DNA of 64,000 nt from Streptomyces lydicus (lineage in GTDB: Bacteria; Actinomycetota; Actinomycetes; Streptomycetales; Streptomycetaceae): positions 62,001 to 126,000 of the forward strand of contig NZ_RDTE01000001.1 in assembly GCF_004125265.1 (NCBI RefSeq), read 5' to 3'. Both the position numbers and the translations under genes were made by a program. Shown here piece by piece: positions 17,404 through 25,772 of the stretch. Each line of letters starts with the position of its first letter. The stretch's first letter is position 1. The notes beneath the pieces were generated by a model. That model had not been told where the DNA came from and searched no databases. It was given only the letters and a program-made list of their open reading frames with translations.

Positions 17404-17499
17404 ATGGAGGAGGACAAGCACAGGGGGATGACAGAGGACGAGCCGTCGGACAACGATCAAAAGCCCGGCACCGGAACTCATCGCTCAGAAGACAGTTGA
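17404..17499 (+). CDS. Short acidic peptide, 31 residues
   Basis: ATG 17404 is preceded by AGGGAGGG at ideal spacing and the frame ends at TGA 17497-17499. The peptide is very hydrophilic and acidic (MEEDKHRGMTEDEPSDNDQ, ending THRSEDS). It has no cysteine and no hydrophobic run, so it is not an evident lanthipeptide or signal-bearing precursor. It sits 10 nt behind the 17175 gene and 70 nt before a strong hairpin terminator, which supports it as the last gene of a two-gene transcript. Confidence 0.45.
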   Translation: MEEDKHRGMTEDEPSDNDQKPGTGTHRSEDS

Positions 17500-17569
17500 A
17501 CTGCTGCGGGCCCCCTGTCGAGCGCGCCCCGTGACAGTGGCGGCAGACTGCTTCCGCAGCTCGCACGTC

Positions 17570-17600
17570 GGCCCCGCCTGTGCCGCGCGCAGGCGGGGCC
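17570..17600 (+). terminator. Hairpin terminator
   Basis: Arms GGCCCCGCCTG and CAGGCGGGGCC (11 bp) flank a 9-nt loop, 70 nt after the short acidic peptide gene. No T-run follows, as is usual for Streptomyces. The remaining non-coding DNA up to 18008 shows no gene. Confidence 0.6.
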
Positions 17601-18008
17601 TTCCGCACCCAGATGCATCAGAGTGTCCTGGCCGTCTCGCCCACGGCACCCTTGCACCTGCAAGAAGCGACCGGGTTGCCTGGCCGGGCCCGCGGGAAAC
17701 TGCGAGCCCGGTACCGGACCCGTTGGTCGACTGCTGATCGTCGCCCGACTTGCCGACCCATCGAGGGCGTTGCGGGCGGTGTTGGTCACCCGGCATGCAC
17801 CCGTCTCCTGTCGGCATCTCGGAAGGGCTTTGGCCAGACGCGGACCGCCGGAGGGGAGCTCAATCCAGGTTTTCGAGGCGCTGGGCGGGATCTGCGGGCC
17901 TTGGTGCCGTGCGGCGGAATGAGGCCCTGACAGCCCTGTTCAGGCGAAGGAACCTTTCTGCGTCATTGGCCGATCTGCGGTCAATTCCCTTCTTCTGCAG
18001 GAGAGTTC

Positions 18009-18374
18009 ATGCCGAACATGCTTGCCCGCCGTGCCGCTGCCGTTGCCCTGTCAGCGGGTCTTCTGGCCGGCGGATCTGTCGCTCTCGCAGCGCCGGCCTC
18101 TGCCGTCGGGTCCTCTGGCTGCACCAGTTCCAAGGTCTACAAGAACGGGTACTACCTGAACTCCAACCACGCGCTCACGCAGGCCAACCCCCTGAAGTTC
18201 AGGTCGGGTCCGGGCACGAGCTATGCCGCCAAGGGCCTGCTGTCCCCCTGGACGAAGATCCATCTGACGTGCAGCGCCAAGAACTACAACTGGTCGTACG
18301 GCAAGGTCGAGAGCGGTGCGCACAAGGGCGAGTGGGGCTGGGTGTACAGCTGGGAGACCAGCCTCGGCAAGTAG
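18009..18374 (+). CDS. Secreted SH3-like protein
   Basis: 121 residues from ATG 18009 behind AGGAG. A Sec signal peptide (basic MPNMLARR, hydrophobic core, AAPASA cleavage at about residue 32) is followed by a domain with two cysteines, KFRSGPGTSYAAKGLL and GEWGWVYSWETS. The RSGPGTSY block is the hallmark of bacterial SH3b domains. A similar protein is encoded at 36215-36574 on the other strand. Such small exported SH3b proteins probably bind cell wall or another exported partner. The convergent gene starts beyond a shared terminator. Confidence 0.75.
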   Translation: MPNMLARRAAAVALSAGLLAGGSVALAAPASAVGSSGCTSSKVYKNGYYLNSNHALTQANPLKFRSGPGTSYAAKGLLSPWTKIHLTCSAKNYNWSYGKVESGAHKGEWGWVYSWETSLGK

Positions 18375-18432
18375 CGCTCACATCCGAGGCGGGCAGTGGC
18401 AGACCCTGCTGGCTGCTGCTCGAAGGACAGGA

Positions 18433-18462
18433 GCCCCGGGCAAGCTGCGCCTTGCCCGGGGC
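18433..18462. terminator. Bidirectional hairpin terminator
   Basis: Perfect 12-bp arms GCCCCGGGCAAG / CTTGCCCGGGGC around a 6-nt loop, midway between the convergent genes ending at 18374 and 18470. It would serve both. Confidence 0.75.
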
Positions 18463-18469
18463 CGCGGGC

Positions 18470-18832
18470 TTACGACACCACGGCGGTGTCGGGCCCCGGT
18501 CTGGAGGCTCGGTACCTGGCGATGAGCCTGGTCAGGTGGGGGTTGAAGCCCTCGGCCTCCTCCAGGGCCGCTGCGGGCATCGGGTCGTCCGGGGAGTAGC
18601 CGAGGGCAGGACGTCCGGCGAGGTGCCCGCACAAGGCATCCAGGCGGTCCAGGAGCGCCGCGCGGCGAGCCTGGGCGGGGGTGAGGGAGCGCAGCCAGCC
18701 GCACCGTTCCGCTGCTGTCTGGGGGCGTGAGGGCAGGGCTCGGCGGAGGGCGTCAGCGCGTTCGGCGAGGGTGTTCCATACCGGCATGCGCAGCGCCGCG
18801 GTGTCCGGATCGGCATCCACGGTTGCGGTCAT
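18470..18832 (-). CDS. Hypothetical helical protein
   Basis: 120 residues from ATG 18832, with GTGGGGAT upstream. It is leucine/arginine/alanine-rich and entirely helical in appearance (WNTLAERADALRRALPSRP, then AAALEEAEGFNPHLTRLIAR). It has no cysteine cluster and no hydrophobic segment. Not recognised and not obviously in an operon. Confidence 0.6.
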   Translation of the reverse strand: MTATVDADPDTAALRMPVWNTLAERADALRRALPSRPQTAAERCGWLRSLTPAQARRAALLDRLDALCGHLAGRPALGYSPDDPMPAAALEEAEGFNPHLTRLIARYRASRPGPDTAVVS

Positions 18833-19033
18833 ATCCCCACATTGGCATTTGTGGACTGACAGTGGTCGGCAGGCTGGCCTGGCGCTGCTCCGTACGGCGG
18901 CGCGTCGGCCGGCCTTGCGAAGGTGGCCGTTTCGTGAGCTACGGGCCGGGGCCGGCAGCGTTCGCCGCTGTGCGGCCTCGCCGGCGCGGGCCGCGGCACG
19001 GCAGAGCCCGGGGGTACCCGGGTTGCTTGCTGG

Positions 19034-19504
19034 TCAGCGGCGGGTGCGGGTGAACCAGACACGGGACTGGTGCTGGCAGAGCGCTGCCACGATGGCGATT
19101 CCCAGGCCTGTCTGGACGATTCCGACGGGGATGCCGTTCCCGAGGGCCCCGAGGCCGAAGAGGATCATGAGGGAGGCGAAGACGATCGCGGTGATCCTTG
19201 CTCCGCTTCGGGACGTGCCGAAGCGTATTGCGCAGATGAGCGCGCCGAGGGCAGGGAACTGCGAGCCCATCACGGCGCCGGCCGTCCTCGGGCCTGCTGC
19301 TGCCCCGGCGACGAGTGCGGTGAGCACGGTGAGCCCTGCGGCGACGTACGCCAGGGTCCGCGCGGCACGCACCGCCCCCGGCATCGTCAGTGATCCAGCC
19401 GGGTACGGCTGGGAGGGGCCTGGCGGGTAGGGCGGTGTGCTCTGGTGGGGGTTGGGGTGGGCGTGGGGCGGCGGGTTCCAGCTGGGCTGGCTCTCATGGG
19501 ACAT
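19034..19504 (-). CDS. Integral membrane protein with proline-rich N-terminus
   Basis: 156 residues from ATG 19504. About 40 N-terminal residues are proline/histidine/serine-rich (NPPPHAHPNPHQSTPPYPPG) and likely cytoplasmic. Four hydrophobic segments follow at about residues 52-72, 80-97, 104-122 and 124-142. This layout is common in Streptomyces small membrane proteins (DUF4190-like). No transport or enzyme motif is visible. A weak ribosome binding site precedes the start. The role is unknown. Confidence 0.65.
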   Translation of the reverse strand: MSHESQPSWNPPPHAHPNPHQSTPPYPPGPSQPYPAGSLTMPGAVRAARTLAYVAAGLTVLTALVAGAAAGPRTAGAVMGSQFPALGALICAIRFGTSRSGARITAIVFASLMILFGLGALGNGIPVGIVQTGLGIAIVAALCQHQSRVWFTRTRR

Positions 19505-19601
19505 GGTCCACAAGGTAGTTACGTCGAGGTGCCTGTCGGCGATGTGGCATGAATCCTCCCGGCAGACGGGCAGGGAGTTTCGCGCACGGACCGCAGGACG
19601 G

Positions 19602-19850
19602 TCAGCCGCCAGGAAGGGGTGCCGGGCCGCCGACGAACGTCGTGCCGCGGGACAGGTCGTGGATGGCCCAGGTCGGGCGGCAGCCGTGCTCGAGATGCTG
19701 GACTGTTCTTTCGGCGCCGGCCACGTGGCTCGGCACGATGCGCAGCGGCACCGCGTCCTTTGGATCCGGCCCCAACCACGTGTCCGTGCGCCGACCGCCG
19801 GCGCACAGGCGGCACCGGCTGCGCGGCAGGCTCTGGGCCGCGGGAATGGG
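19602..19850 (-). pseudogene. Coding-like frame without a normal start codon
   Basis: An 82-codon minus-strand frame between stops at 19851 and 19602 reads like real protein (CRLCAGGRRTDTWLGPDP, IVPSHVAGAERTVQHLEHGC, PTWAIHDLSRGTTFVGGP). It has no ATG or GTG near its head; only a TTG inside the coding-like part is available. It may be a gene that lost its start or a CTG-started gene. The CxxC group suggests a zinc ribbon. Confidence 0.3.
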
Positions 19851-20157
19851 TCAGCCATGGCAAAGAGACAGGCCCGGCTTGCCCGCGGTGGCGGCCGGCG
19901 CCGCACTCGTGCTGCCGCTGAAACGGATTCGAAGCCGTTACGCCGAGCCCGTTCCCCGGGGTGGTTGGACAGGCGGGCCGGTGGAGCGGGAAGCAGCGGG
20001 TTCCCGCGGGGAGGGACGCTGGGCGAACTCGGCGCCTACCGGCACGGCACACCGGCCGGCGGTGGCCTGCCGCGGGCGGCGGGACGCGATACACAGCAGG
20101 TCTGGCCCCTGATGGCAGTGCGGCTGAAGGGGTGCTCCGAGCAACGGGAGGGTCTGC

Positions 20158-20676
20158 ATGGTCTCGGTCAGCGGGGTACCCGCGTATCTGCAAGTCGCGG
20201 CCGCGGTGCGGCGCAGGATCGGCTCCGGCGAGTGGGATCCGGGTTCGAAGCTGCCGACCAAGGTGAGCTTCGCCCGGCGCTACCGCGTCTCCGAGACGGT
20301 GGTGCACACCGCGATGGACATCCTTGTCCAGGAGGGGCAGCTGCGGCGGGACCCTCACAGCGCCGCCCTGTATGTCTCCGAGGAGGGCCAGGGCTCCACG
20401 CAGGTGCACATCGCGCAGATCCTCGGGCGGCTGGATGCCGTCGAGGCGCAGCTGCGGCATACCCTCCATGGTGCCCCGGGCACAGCGGGCGCATCGGGGC
20501 GCCCGGGGTGCGAGGGGGCCGGTCGCGGTGGTGAGGCGCGGCCGCGTGATTCCCGCCTGCACGGCGCGTGGCTGACCCTGCTGCGTGAAGTGAATTGTCT
20601 GCGGGCACGGATGGGTCTGCAGTCGCGGGTGGCGGGAGGCCGTCTTGCGCGGCCGGGCGGGGGGAACGGCGGCTGA
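20158..20676 (+). CDS. GntR-family transcriptional regulator
   Basis: 172 residues from ATG 20158 behind GGGAGGG. Residues about 5-75 form the GntR winged helix-turn-helix (YLQVAAAVRRRIGSGEWDPG, LPTKVSFARRYRVSE, HTAMDILVQEGQLRRD). Unlike typical members, the C-terminal part has no recognisable ligand-binding domain, being a short helix, a low-complexity linker and a terminal helix (WLTLLREVNCLRARMG). The target is unknown; local autoregulation is the default guess. A small membrane protein gene converges with it 45 nt away. Confidence 0.8.
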   Translation: MVSVSGVPAYLQVAAAVRRRIGSGEWDPGSKLPTKVSFARRYRVSETVVHTAMDILVQEGQLRRDPHSAALYVSEEGQGSTQVHIAQILGRLDAVEAQLRHTLHGAPGTAGASGRPGCEGAGRGGEARPRDSRLHGAWLTLLREVNCLRARMGLQSRVAGGRLARPGGGNGG

Positions 20677-20720
20677 CGGGGATGCCCGTCAACGCTCGAC
20701 GGCCGCTGCGCGCAGTCCGC

Positions 20721-20924
20721 TCAGCGCGCCGCATCCCGCCGGCGGCGGGCTGCGGGCATCGCTGGCACCGGTTCGGTCTGCTGGGCGCGCACGGCGGCCT
20801 GCCGTCGGGCGCGGCGGGCGGCGTTGCGCTGGACGGCGCGCAGGGCGCCGAGCTCCCACAGCATCATCCCGAACAGTGCGGTGACGACGAGCACGCTCAT
20901 CGAGGTCAGTGCCGTGGCCATCAT
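20721..20924 (-). CDS. Small single-pass membrane protein
   Basis: 67 residues from ATG 20924 (an adjacent ATG follows), with GGGGA upstream. One hydrophobic helix (about residues 4-25) is followed by an arginine-rich cytoplasmic tail (RNAARRARRQAAVRA). The size fits holin-like, toxin-like or phage/plasmid accessory peptides, none of which can be claimed. It is convergent with the GntR gene. Confidence 0.5.
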   Translation of the reverse strand: MMATALTSMSVLVVTALFGMMLWELGALRAVQRNAARRARRQAAVRAQQTEPVPAMPAARRRRDAAR

Positions 20925-21209
20925 CGAGTCCCCGATTCCAGGTGGCGTTCTGCCGAGTCGCAGAGGCGGGCGTGAGGAGGGTGCGGGCGGCCGAACAGGA
21001 CCTGCCTGGTCCTGCTGGCAGTGTTCGGCACCGGCTTGCCTGTGAACGGCCGCGCCGGGGGGCATCCCGTCTGGCGGACTTCGGGTTCGTGCACGTGGCG
21101 TGGCGTCCCGCACGGCGGGAGCGGCCCGTATGCGTTCCGGGTCGGGTGCGGTGTTCGGCCAGGCTCCGGGAGTGCCGTACGGATGGCGGGGACCGGAGGG
21201 GGGATCGCG

Positions 21210-21884
21210 GTGGATGTGCAGGACCGCGTGGTGGACCGTGTAGGTGATGCGGTCGAGTCGTTGGCGGGTGCCTTCACGCTGATCGGCGCGGGCATGGTGC
21301 TGGTGGGGGCGGTTCGTGCCCTGCTGGCCGTCCAGCAGGCTCGCGCGGCACAGGCGCGGCGGGCGTCCGTGCTGTGCCTCGGCGGGGTGGCCTCGGGACT
21401 GTGGGGGCCACTGATGCAGGCATGGCTTCAGATCGGCGGGAGCCGACGGTTCGAGGGGCGTGGCTCGTGGCCGGCGTCGAAGAACGCGCTCGGCCCTGTG
21501 ATGGCTCTGCCGTGGGCGAGGCTGGCCCTGGCCGCGGCAGTCGTGCTGCTCGCCGCGGTCGCGGCTACCTGGGCGGGGCGCTGGCGTGCCCGGCGGAAGC
21601 GGGAAGTGGGTCGCTGGGAGGCGGCCGCGGCCCGCCACGACGCCGTGCTGGAGTCATACGGGGCCGTGCTGTGTGACGAGGACGCCAGGGTGGATCGCTT
21701 CGCCCTGCCGGTGACGGCTCCCGAGGGCGAGCGTTTGGTCCTCGCTCTCGTGCGGGCCGTCGATGCTCGGGCGGCCGGGCCGAAGGCGGCGGAGCACTTC
21801 TGTACGGCAGTACGGGCGTTGGAGCACGCCTGGCAGTCGGCGCAGCAGTCGGGCAACGGCTCAGGGAGGCCGAGTGAGTGCTGA
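21210..21884 (+). CDS. Membrane protein of unknown function
   Basis: 224 residues from GTG 21210, chosen because GGAGGGGGG lies 6 nt upstream. An ATG at 21183 has no such site. Two hydrophobic stretches (about 15-35 and 90-112) bracket a short external or cytoplasmic loop. The C-terminal half is soluble and helical (REVGRWEAAAARHDAVLESY to EHFCTAVRALEHAWQ). No family was recognised. It is transcribed away from its left neighbour and convergent with the next gene. Confidence 0.6.
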   Translation: MDVQDRVVDRVGDAVESLAGAFTLIGAGMVLVGAVRALLAVQQARAAQARRASVLCLGGVASGLWGPLMQAWLQIGGSRRFEGRGSWPASKNALGPVMALPWARLALAAAVVLLAAVAATWAGRWRARRKREVGRWEAAAARHDAVLESYGAVLCDEDARVDRFALPVTAPEGERLVLALVRAVDARAAGPKAAEHFCTAVRALEHAWQSAQQSGNGSGRPSEC

Positions 21885-22062
21885 TGCGGGGGCGGACGCC
21901 GGCACGGTCAGCCCTCACCTATGTCGATCCGCCACGTCATCCGGGGTGCGGCCTTGTTCACGACGGCTGGGGCTACGCTGCCGCTCGCCGATCCACAGCG
22001 CTTCAGCGACGGCTGGTCGAGCCGCTCCCGGTCCAAACAGCGGCACAGGCGCGGCGGGCGGG

Positions 22063-22647
22063 TCAGTCGTCGCGGACTTGGTGAACTCCCTTGGCCGAGT
22101 CCGAGGCGTCGCTCATCCGGTCGCGCCACCCCGTGGGCCACTGGGTGGTGTCGTCCCAGCGCAGACCGCCGAGGTAGGCGTGGTCGAGGTCGACGGCCCG
22201 CAGGTCTGCTCCGAGGACGTCGTTGCACACGCGGTCGAACGCCTCATCCGCTTCCGCGAGATCGCCAGCAAGGCGCGTGAGTGTCCTGCGTGCCGAGCGG
22301 GGCGTAGCCGTAGCGAGCCGCTCGACGTCGCGTCGGGCCTGCTGTAGGGCGGCGGCAAGCTGTTCGGCGCCGGCAGATGCGGCGGCGTGGCGGACTTGGG
22401 GCGGGACGGTGATGTCGAGTGCGTCCTGCAGCGCGGGGTAGGGACGGTCGGTCTGGTCGAGGACTGCCTGGGCAACCCGCCGGGCCTCTGTGATCTGCTG
22501 CGCGAGCCACAGCAGCATCCCGCGGTTCTCAAGGCGCAGCGTGGCGTCCCAGGAGGCCATCGCCTCAGCGGCTGCCGCAACGGGGCGGCGGTGGCGGCGC
22601 CACGGGAGCCTGAGGGGCGAGCGCTTGGTCCGGGCTGCGGCGTTCAC
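22063..22647 (-). CDS. Hypothetical helical protein
   Basis: 194 residues, ATG 22647. A basic N-terminus (RTKRSPLRLPWRRHRRP) precedes a long helical body (AQQITEARRVAQAVLDQTD; EQLAAALQQARRDVERLATA) and a C-terminal segment with ADLRAVDLDHAYLGGLRWDD, which resembles two pentapeptide-like turns. No membrane segment. The basic start could contact nucleic acid or membrane. Not recognised. Confidence 0.6.
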   Translation of the reverse strand: MNAAARTKRSPLRLPWRRHRRPVAAAAEAMASWDATLRLENRGMLLWLAQQITEARRVAQAVLDQTDRPYPALQDALDITVPPQVRHAAASAGAEQLAAALQQARRDVERLATATPRSARRTLTRLAGDLAEADEAFDRVCNDVLGADLRAVDLDHAYLGGLRWDDTTQWPTGWRDRMSDASDSAKGVHQVRDD

Positions 22648-22802
22648 CGGTCTCCCGCCTTCGTGTCCCGCCGGGGCCTCGTCTGGCTCCGTTCAGCTGC
22701 ACCTTATGCCCATTGGCGGACTGTCGGGACGGTGCGGCGTTCGTCCGCGGCGTCGGCGTGCGGGCAGTGCTTCATGAGCGCGGCGCTGCAGGGCGTCGAG
22801 GG

Positions 22803-23633
22803 CTAGGTGTGGCCCATGCCCTGGGGGCCGTGTTGCTGGTGCGCGGCGGACTGGTCCTGTGGGTGAACGTGCGGGGCGTGCTGGTGACGGTGGGGGGCCG
22901 AGCGGGTCTCAGCCCGCTCCCGCAGCCGCTCGATACGTTGTTTCACCTCGTCGGGGTTCGTGTTCTGCAGCAGCTCGGCGTGCTCTTCGTAGTCCACGAA
23001 GCCGCGTTCACCGTCCGGCGCTTCCTGGTTGAGCTGATCGATGGCACGCCATTTGCGCTCGATCGAGGCCCAGTGGGCAGCGACCAGCTCCCGGAGACCG
23101 GAGGGGATGGCGCGGGGAGGCATGGCTGCCTGGCGCCGCTCCCGGACGCCGGGGCGCGGGGTGGCGGTCACGCGGGGCACCAGGTCGTGGAGCCTGAGTT
23201 CGTGTGCGGGGGCGGCGAGGGAGTCGAGCGTGGTGTCGCTGTAGTCGTGGCGGGCCACGATGAGGTGGTCGGCGCTGCGCGCCATCTGGAGCAGCGGCTG
23301 GCGGACAGCCGGGTCGCGCAGTACGTCGGCGTGCACGGCCAGGACGCCGCTGATGCTTCCGGCCGGCTGCAGTGCCGCCTCGTCGGCGGAAAGGACCGCG
23401 CTGCTGAGGCCCGGCTGCAACTCGCTGATCAGGGAGCGGATTTCGGCGTGGAGGACGCGGGATTCCACGATCACCAGCGGAGCGTCCGTGGTGGCCGCCA
23501 GCTCCGCGCTCGCGGCGATGAGGACCTCCCGGCCGCCGCCCCCTGTGTCGTACTCGACGCGGCCTCCCCCGTCGGCCACGATCTCCGCGACGGTCCGCGC
23601 GATCAGAGGGTGCCGCAGCACGCTGGTCTCCAC
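22803..23633 (-). CDS. Helicase-like protein lacking clear nucleotide-binding motifs
   Basis: 276 residues from GTG 23633 with GGGAGG 5 nt upstream. The order of elements in the first ~170 residues, RVEYDTGGGGREVLIAASAEL, APLVIVESRVLHAEIRSLI, SGVLAVHADVLRDPAVRQPLL, SADHLIVARHDYS, mirrors motifs I, Ia and II of superfamily-2 helicases. However, the P-loop lysine and the DExx box are missing. The tail is histidine-rich (about 245-276). It could be a helicase relative retained for binding. The resemblance is my reading of the pattern and needs a structure-based search. Confidence 0.5.
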   Translation of the reverse strand: METSVLRHPLIARTVAEIVADGGGRVEYDTGGGGREVLIAASAELAATTDAPLVIVESRVLHAEIRSLISELQPGLSSAVLSADEAALQPAGSISGVLAVHADVLRDPAVRQPLLQMARSADHLIVARHDYSDTTLDSLAAPAHELRLHDLVPRVTATPRPGVRERRQAAMPPRAIPSGLRELVAAHWASIERKWRAIDQLNQEAPDGERGFVDYEEHAELLQNTNPDEVKQRIERLRERAETRSAPHRHQHAPHVHPQDQSAAHQQHGPQGMGHT

Positions 23634-24316
23634 ATGAGCCTCCCGGCGTTGCCGTGGTGGTCTTCTGGCGCGGAACCCTAGGTGTTCCGCCGACCGGAGG
23701 CCGTTGACGCGGCAGGCCGTACCTCCCCACGGCCCGGGTTCTTGCTGATGCCTCCCGCAGCACGGGAAATGGGCGTGGTGAGCGGTCCCGGCCTGGGCGG
23801 CGGAGGCATGCCGGGTTGCTCCGGCGCCGTAGGAGCTGTCCAGGCCGCCGGGCGTGTGGAAGGCGGCGAAGGCGCGTCGATGCAGGCGGCGCTGCCACCG
23901 GGCAGCGAGGTCTATGCCGTCGCCGCCTGCGGCGTGCGGTGTGCGCGAGCGGCCGGAGGAGAGCCGCGGCGGGCCTACGACGGGTGCGCTTCGAAGCAGC
24001 GCCGGGCGGCTGCGTGCTGGAGTAGCGCTCGTGCCGGCGGGCGGCGCCGCGGCGGTTGCGTCTCGTCGTGGGCTGGTGGCCCGCCCGGTCTCGCGTGCTC
24101 GTAGCGGCGCAGGGTGTGGTCGAGACGCGCGCGGCGGGGCAGACGGCGGAGGTGGCCTCAGGAGGGCGTCGGTCTGATGAGGCTGGGCTCGGTGGGGCGA
24201 AGCTCCGGGCCGCAGAACGGGGTCAACGAGGACTGTGCGGCCCGGCGCGCGTGACTCGCCTGTTCGGTGCGCAGCGACCACGCTGGTCGCATCGCGCACC
24301 TCGGCTTGTCGCTGAG
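23634..24316. other. Long intergenic stretch, no gene seen
   Basis: About 680 nt between two minus-strand genes. Several open frames cross it on both strands, but all are arginine/alanine/glycine-rich and show no start signals. No hairpin as strong as those elsewhere was found. Confidence 0.4.
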
Positions 24317-24520
24317 TCAGGCAGGCGTGATGTTCTCTGCCTGCGGGCCCTTCTGGCCCTGGGTGACGTCGAAGGTGACGGCCTGGCCCTCCTGGAGCTC
24401 GCGGTAGCCAGTGGCGTTGATGTTGGAGTAGTGCGCGAAGACGTCCGGGCCCCCGCCGTCCTGAGCGATAAAGCCGAAGCCCTTTTCAGAGTTGAACCAC
24501 TTAACCGTTCCGCTTGCCAT
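24317..24520 (-). CDS. CspA-type cold-shock protein
   Basis: 67 residues from ATG 24520. It carries the full cold-shock domain: [12 protein letters not shown] with RNP1 (KGFGFI, residues 13-18), RNP2 (VFAHY, 27-31), and the terminal QKGPQAENI. It binds single-stranded RNA or DNA and would act as an RNA chaperone or anti-terminator in the cytoplasm. Streptomyces chromosomes and large plasmids carry several copies. The gene lies alone with a long upstream region of about 285 nt, as is usual for csp genes with regulatory leaders. Confidence 0.95.
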   Translation of the reverse strand: MASGTVKWFNSEKGFGFIAQDGGGPDVFAHYSNINATGYRELQEGQAVTFDVTQGQKGPQAENITPA

Positions 24521-24806
24521 CCTGGTGCCTTCCAGTCGAGTTCGGGCCCGCACCGTGCGGGCCCGGAGGTGATCGCCCTGGTCACGCACTGCACAGCAAA
24601 GCGCCCACGCCGGAGCGCGGGCAGGAACTGCGAACCACGACATCTGATGTGGACGCTACACGGCGAAACCGGCTGCCACCAGAGAGCAATGGCCCAAGGA
24701 TTACGCCGACGCCCGCCGGGGGCTGTGCACGGTCCCGGCTCGAAGCTCGTCGCGCCGGTCGGCCGTCGTCACTCGGGCGCCTTGAGGGCCGCCGGGGATC
24801 GGTCCG

Positions 24807-25124
24807 TCACGCTGCCGCGCGGCGCGGAGAACCGCACACGGGGCAGCGGCAGGGGTCGTCCTTGCAGAGCTGTGCCAGCGTCCGGCACCGGGCGCAGTCA
24901 CACAATTCGGGCTCGCCCGGCCCACGCCGGTAGTCCGCGCCGAGGGGCGCCGCAGCCGGCCAGGCTCCGGGCTTGTGGCCCACAGCGCCATAGGGGCTGC
25001 GTCGCGGTCGGCGTCGGCCGGCGTTGCGAACGGCGTCAGGGCGGCGGATCCGTGAGCGCATGAACTCGGGCAGGGTCCCCGCCCTGCGCATGGCCGTGAT
25101 GTCGTCGAGCTCGAAGTGATCCAT
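24807..25124 (-). CDS. Cysteine-rich protein with zinc-ribbon tail
   Basis: 105 residues from ATG 25124 behind GGAGGCGAGG. The N-terminus is ordinary (MDHFELDDITAMRRAGTLPE). The C-terminal third has CDCARC then CKDDPCRCPVCG, giving up to seven cysteines and a likely one- or two-zinc ribbon. The middle is arginine-rich. Similar small proteins are frequent on Streptomyces mobile DNA. The 300 nt between its start and the iteron region at 25432 show no gene. Confidence 0.6.
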   Translation of the reverse strand: MDHFELDDITAMRRAGTLPEFMRSRIRRPDAVRNAGRRRPRRSPYGAVGHKPGAWPAAAPLGADYRRGPGEPELCDCARCRTLAQLCKDDPCRCPVCGSPRRAAA

Positions 25125-25431
25125 GCCGGCCTCGCCTCCACCTCTTGATGCCTACACCGGCTCCCGCGGATGTACTGGGCCGTCGGATCAGTTTCGAGAG
25201 GGCTGGGGCCCTCTGAGCCGGGCGTACCAAACCGGTCCGCCTCGCGGGAAACAGCGGCAAGCCTCGTTGTCGGGCGTTCCGTCAGGCGGGCAGAGCGCCT
25301 GGCCGCCGGCCCGCCGGGGCGCCTCCGGTTCTGCCCCGCCAGATCCGGGCGGGCGATCAGGATCCGCCGAGTTCGGTATGCCCGCAGCGGCGCTGTCCGG
25401 TCGTGCCAGCGGGGACCGGGGTAGGTACCGA

Positions 25432-25751
25432 GGTGACGCACTCCTAGCTCGGTGACGCACCGGGTGACGCACCGGGTGACGCACTCTGATCCCCCAAGAT
25501 GTGCGATGAACTGGGCTTTCTACCCGGTGAGGTAGGGCTGGTGACGCAGGTGACGCACTTTGCGGGTATTTCTCTATGCCTTATTTCGTCCTGCATTTAA
25601 TGGGACAGAGAGATGGGTCAAAAGTGCGTCACCTGCGTCACCCCTCTCCAGAAGTCCGCGATAAGGCCAGGTCAGGCCAGCTTCTTTGCGGTTGGAGTGC
25701 GTCACCCAGTGCGTCACCCAGTGCGTCACCCCGCCGGTTGAGTGCGTCACC
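25432..25751. repeat. Twelve GGTGACGCAC iterons, six direct and six inverted
   Basis: Plus-orientation copies start at 25432, 25451, 25463, 25475, 25540 (last base differs) and 25549. Minus-orientation copies lie at 25624, 25633 (one mismatch), 25697, 25709, 25721 and 25742. Several are spaced exactly 12 nt apart and the tight pairs 9 nt apart, in mirrored order. The two halves face each other across 25559-25623. This is the form of binding sites for a replication initiator or partition protein. Confidence 0.9.
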
Positions 25752-25772
25752 GGGGCCCGTTTGCGTGACCGG

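Noticed and set aside
17404..17499. Short peptide as a ribosomal peptide natural product precursor
   Set aside because: No cysteine, no hydrophobic core, no modification or transport gene nearby.
20158..20924. GntR gene plus the convergent small membrane protein as a toxin-antitoxin pair
   Set aside because: They are convergent, not co-transcribed, and the GntR domain is not antitoxin-like; no evidence beyond size.
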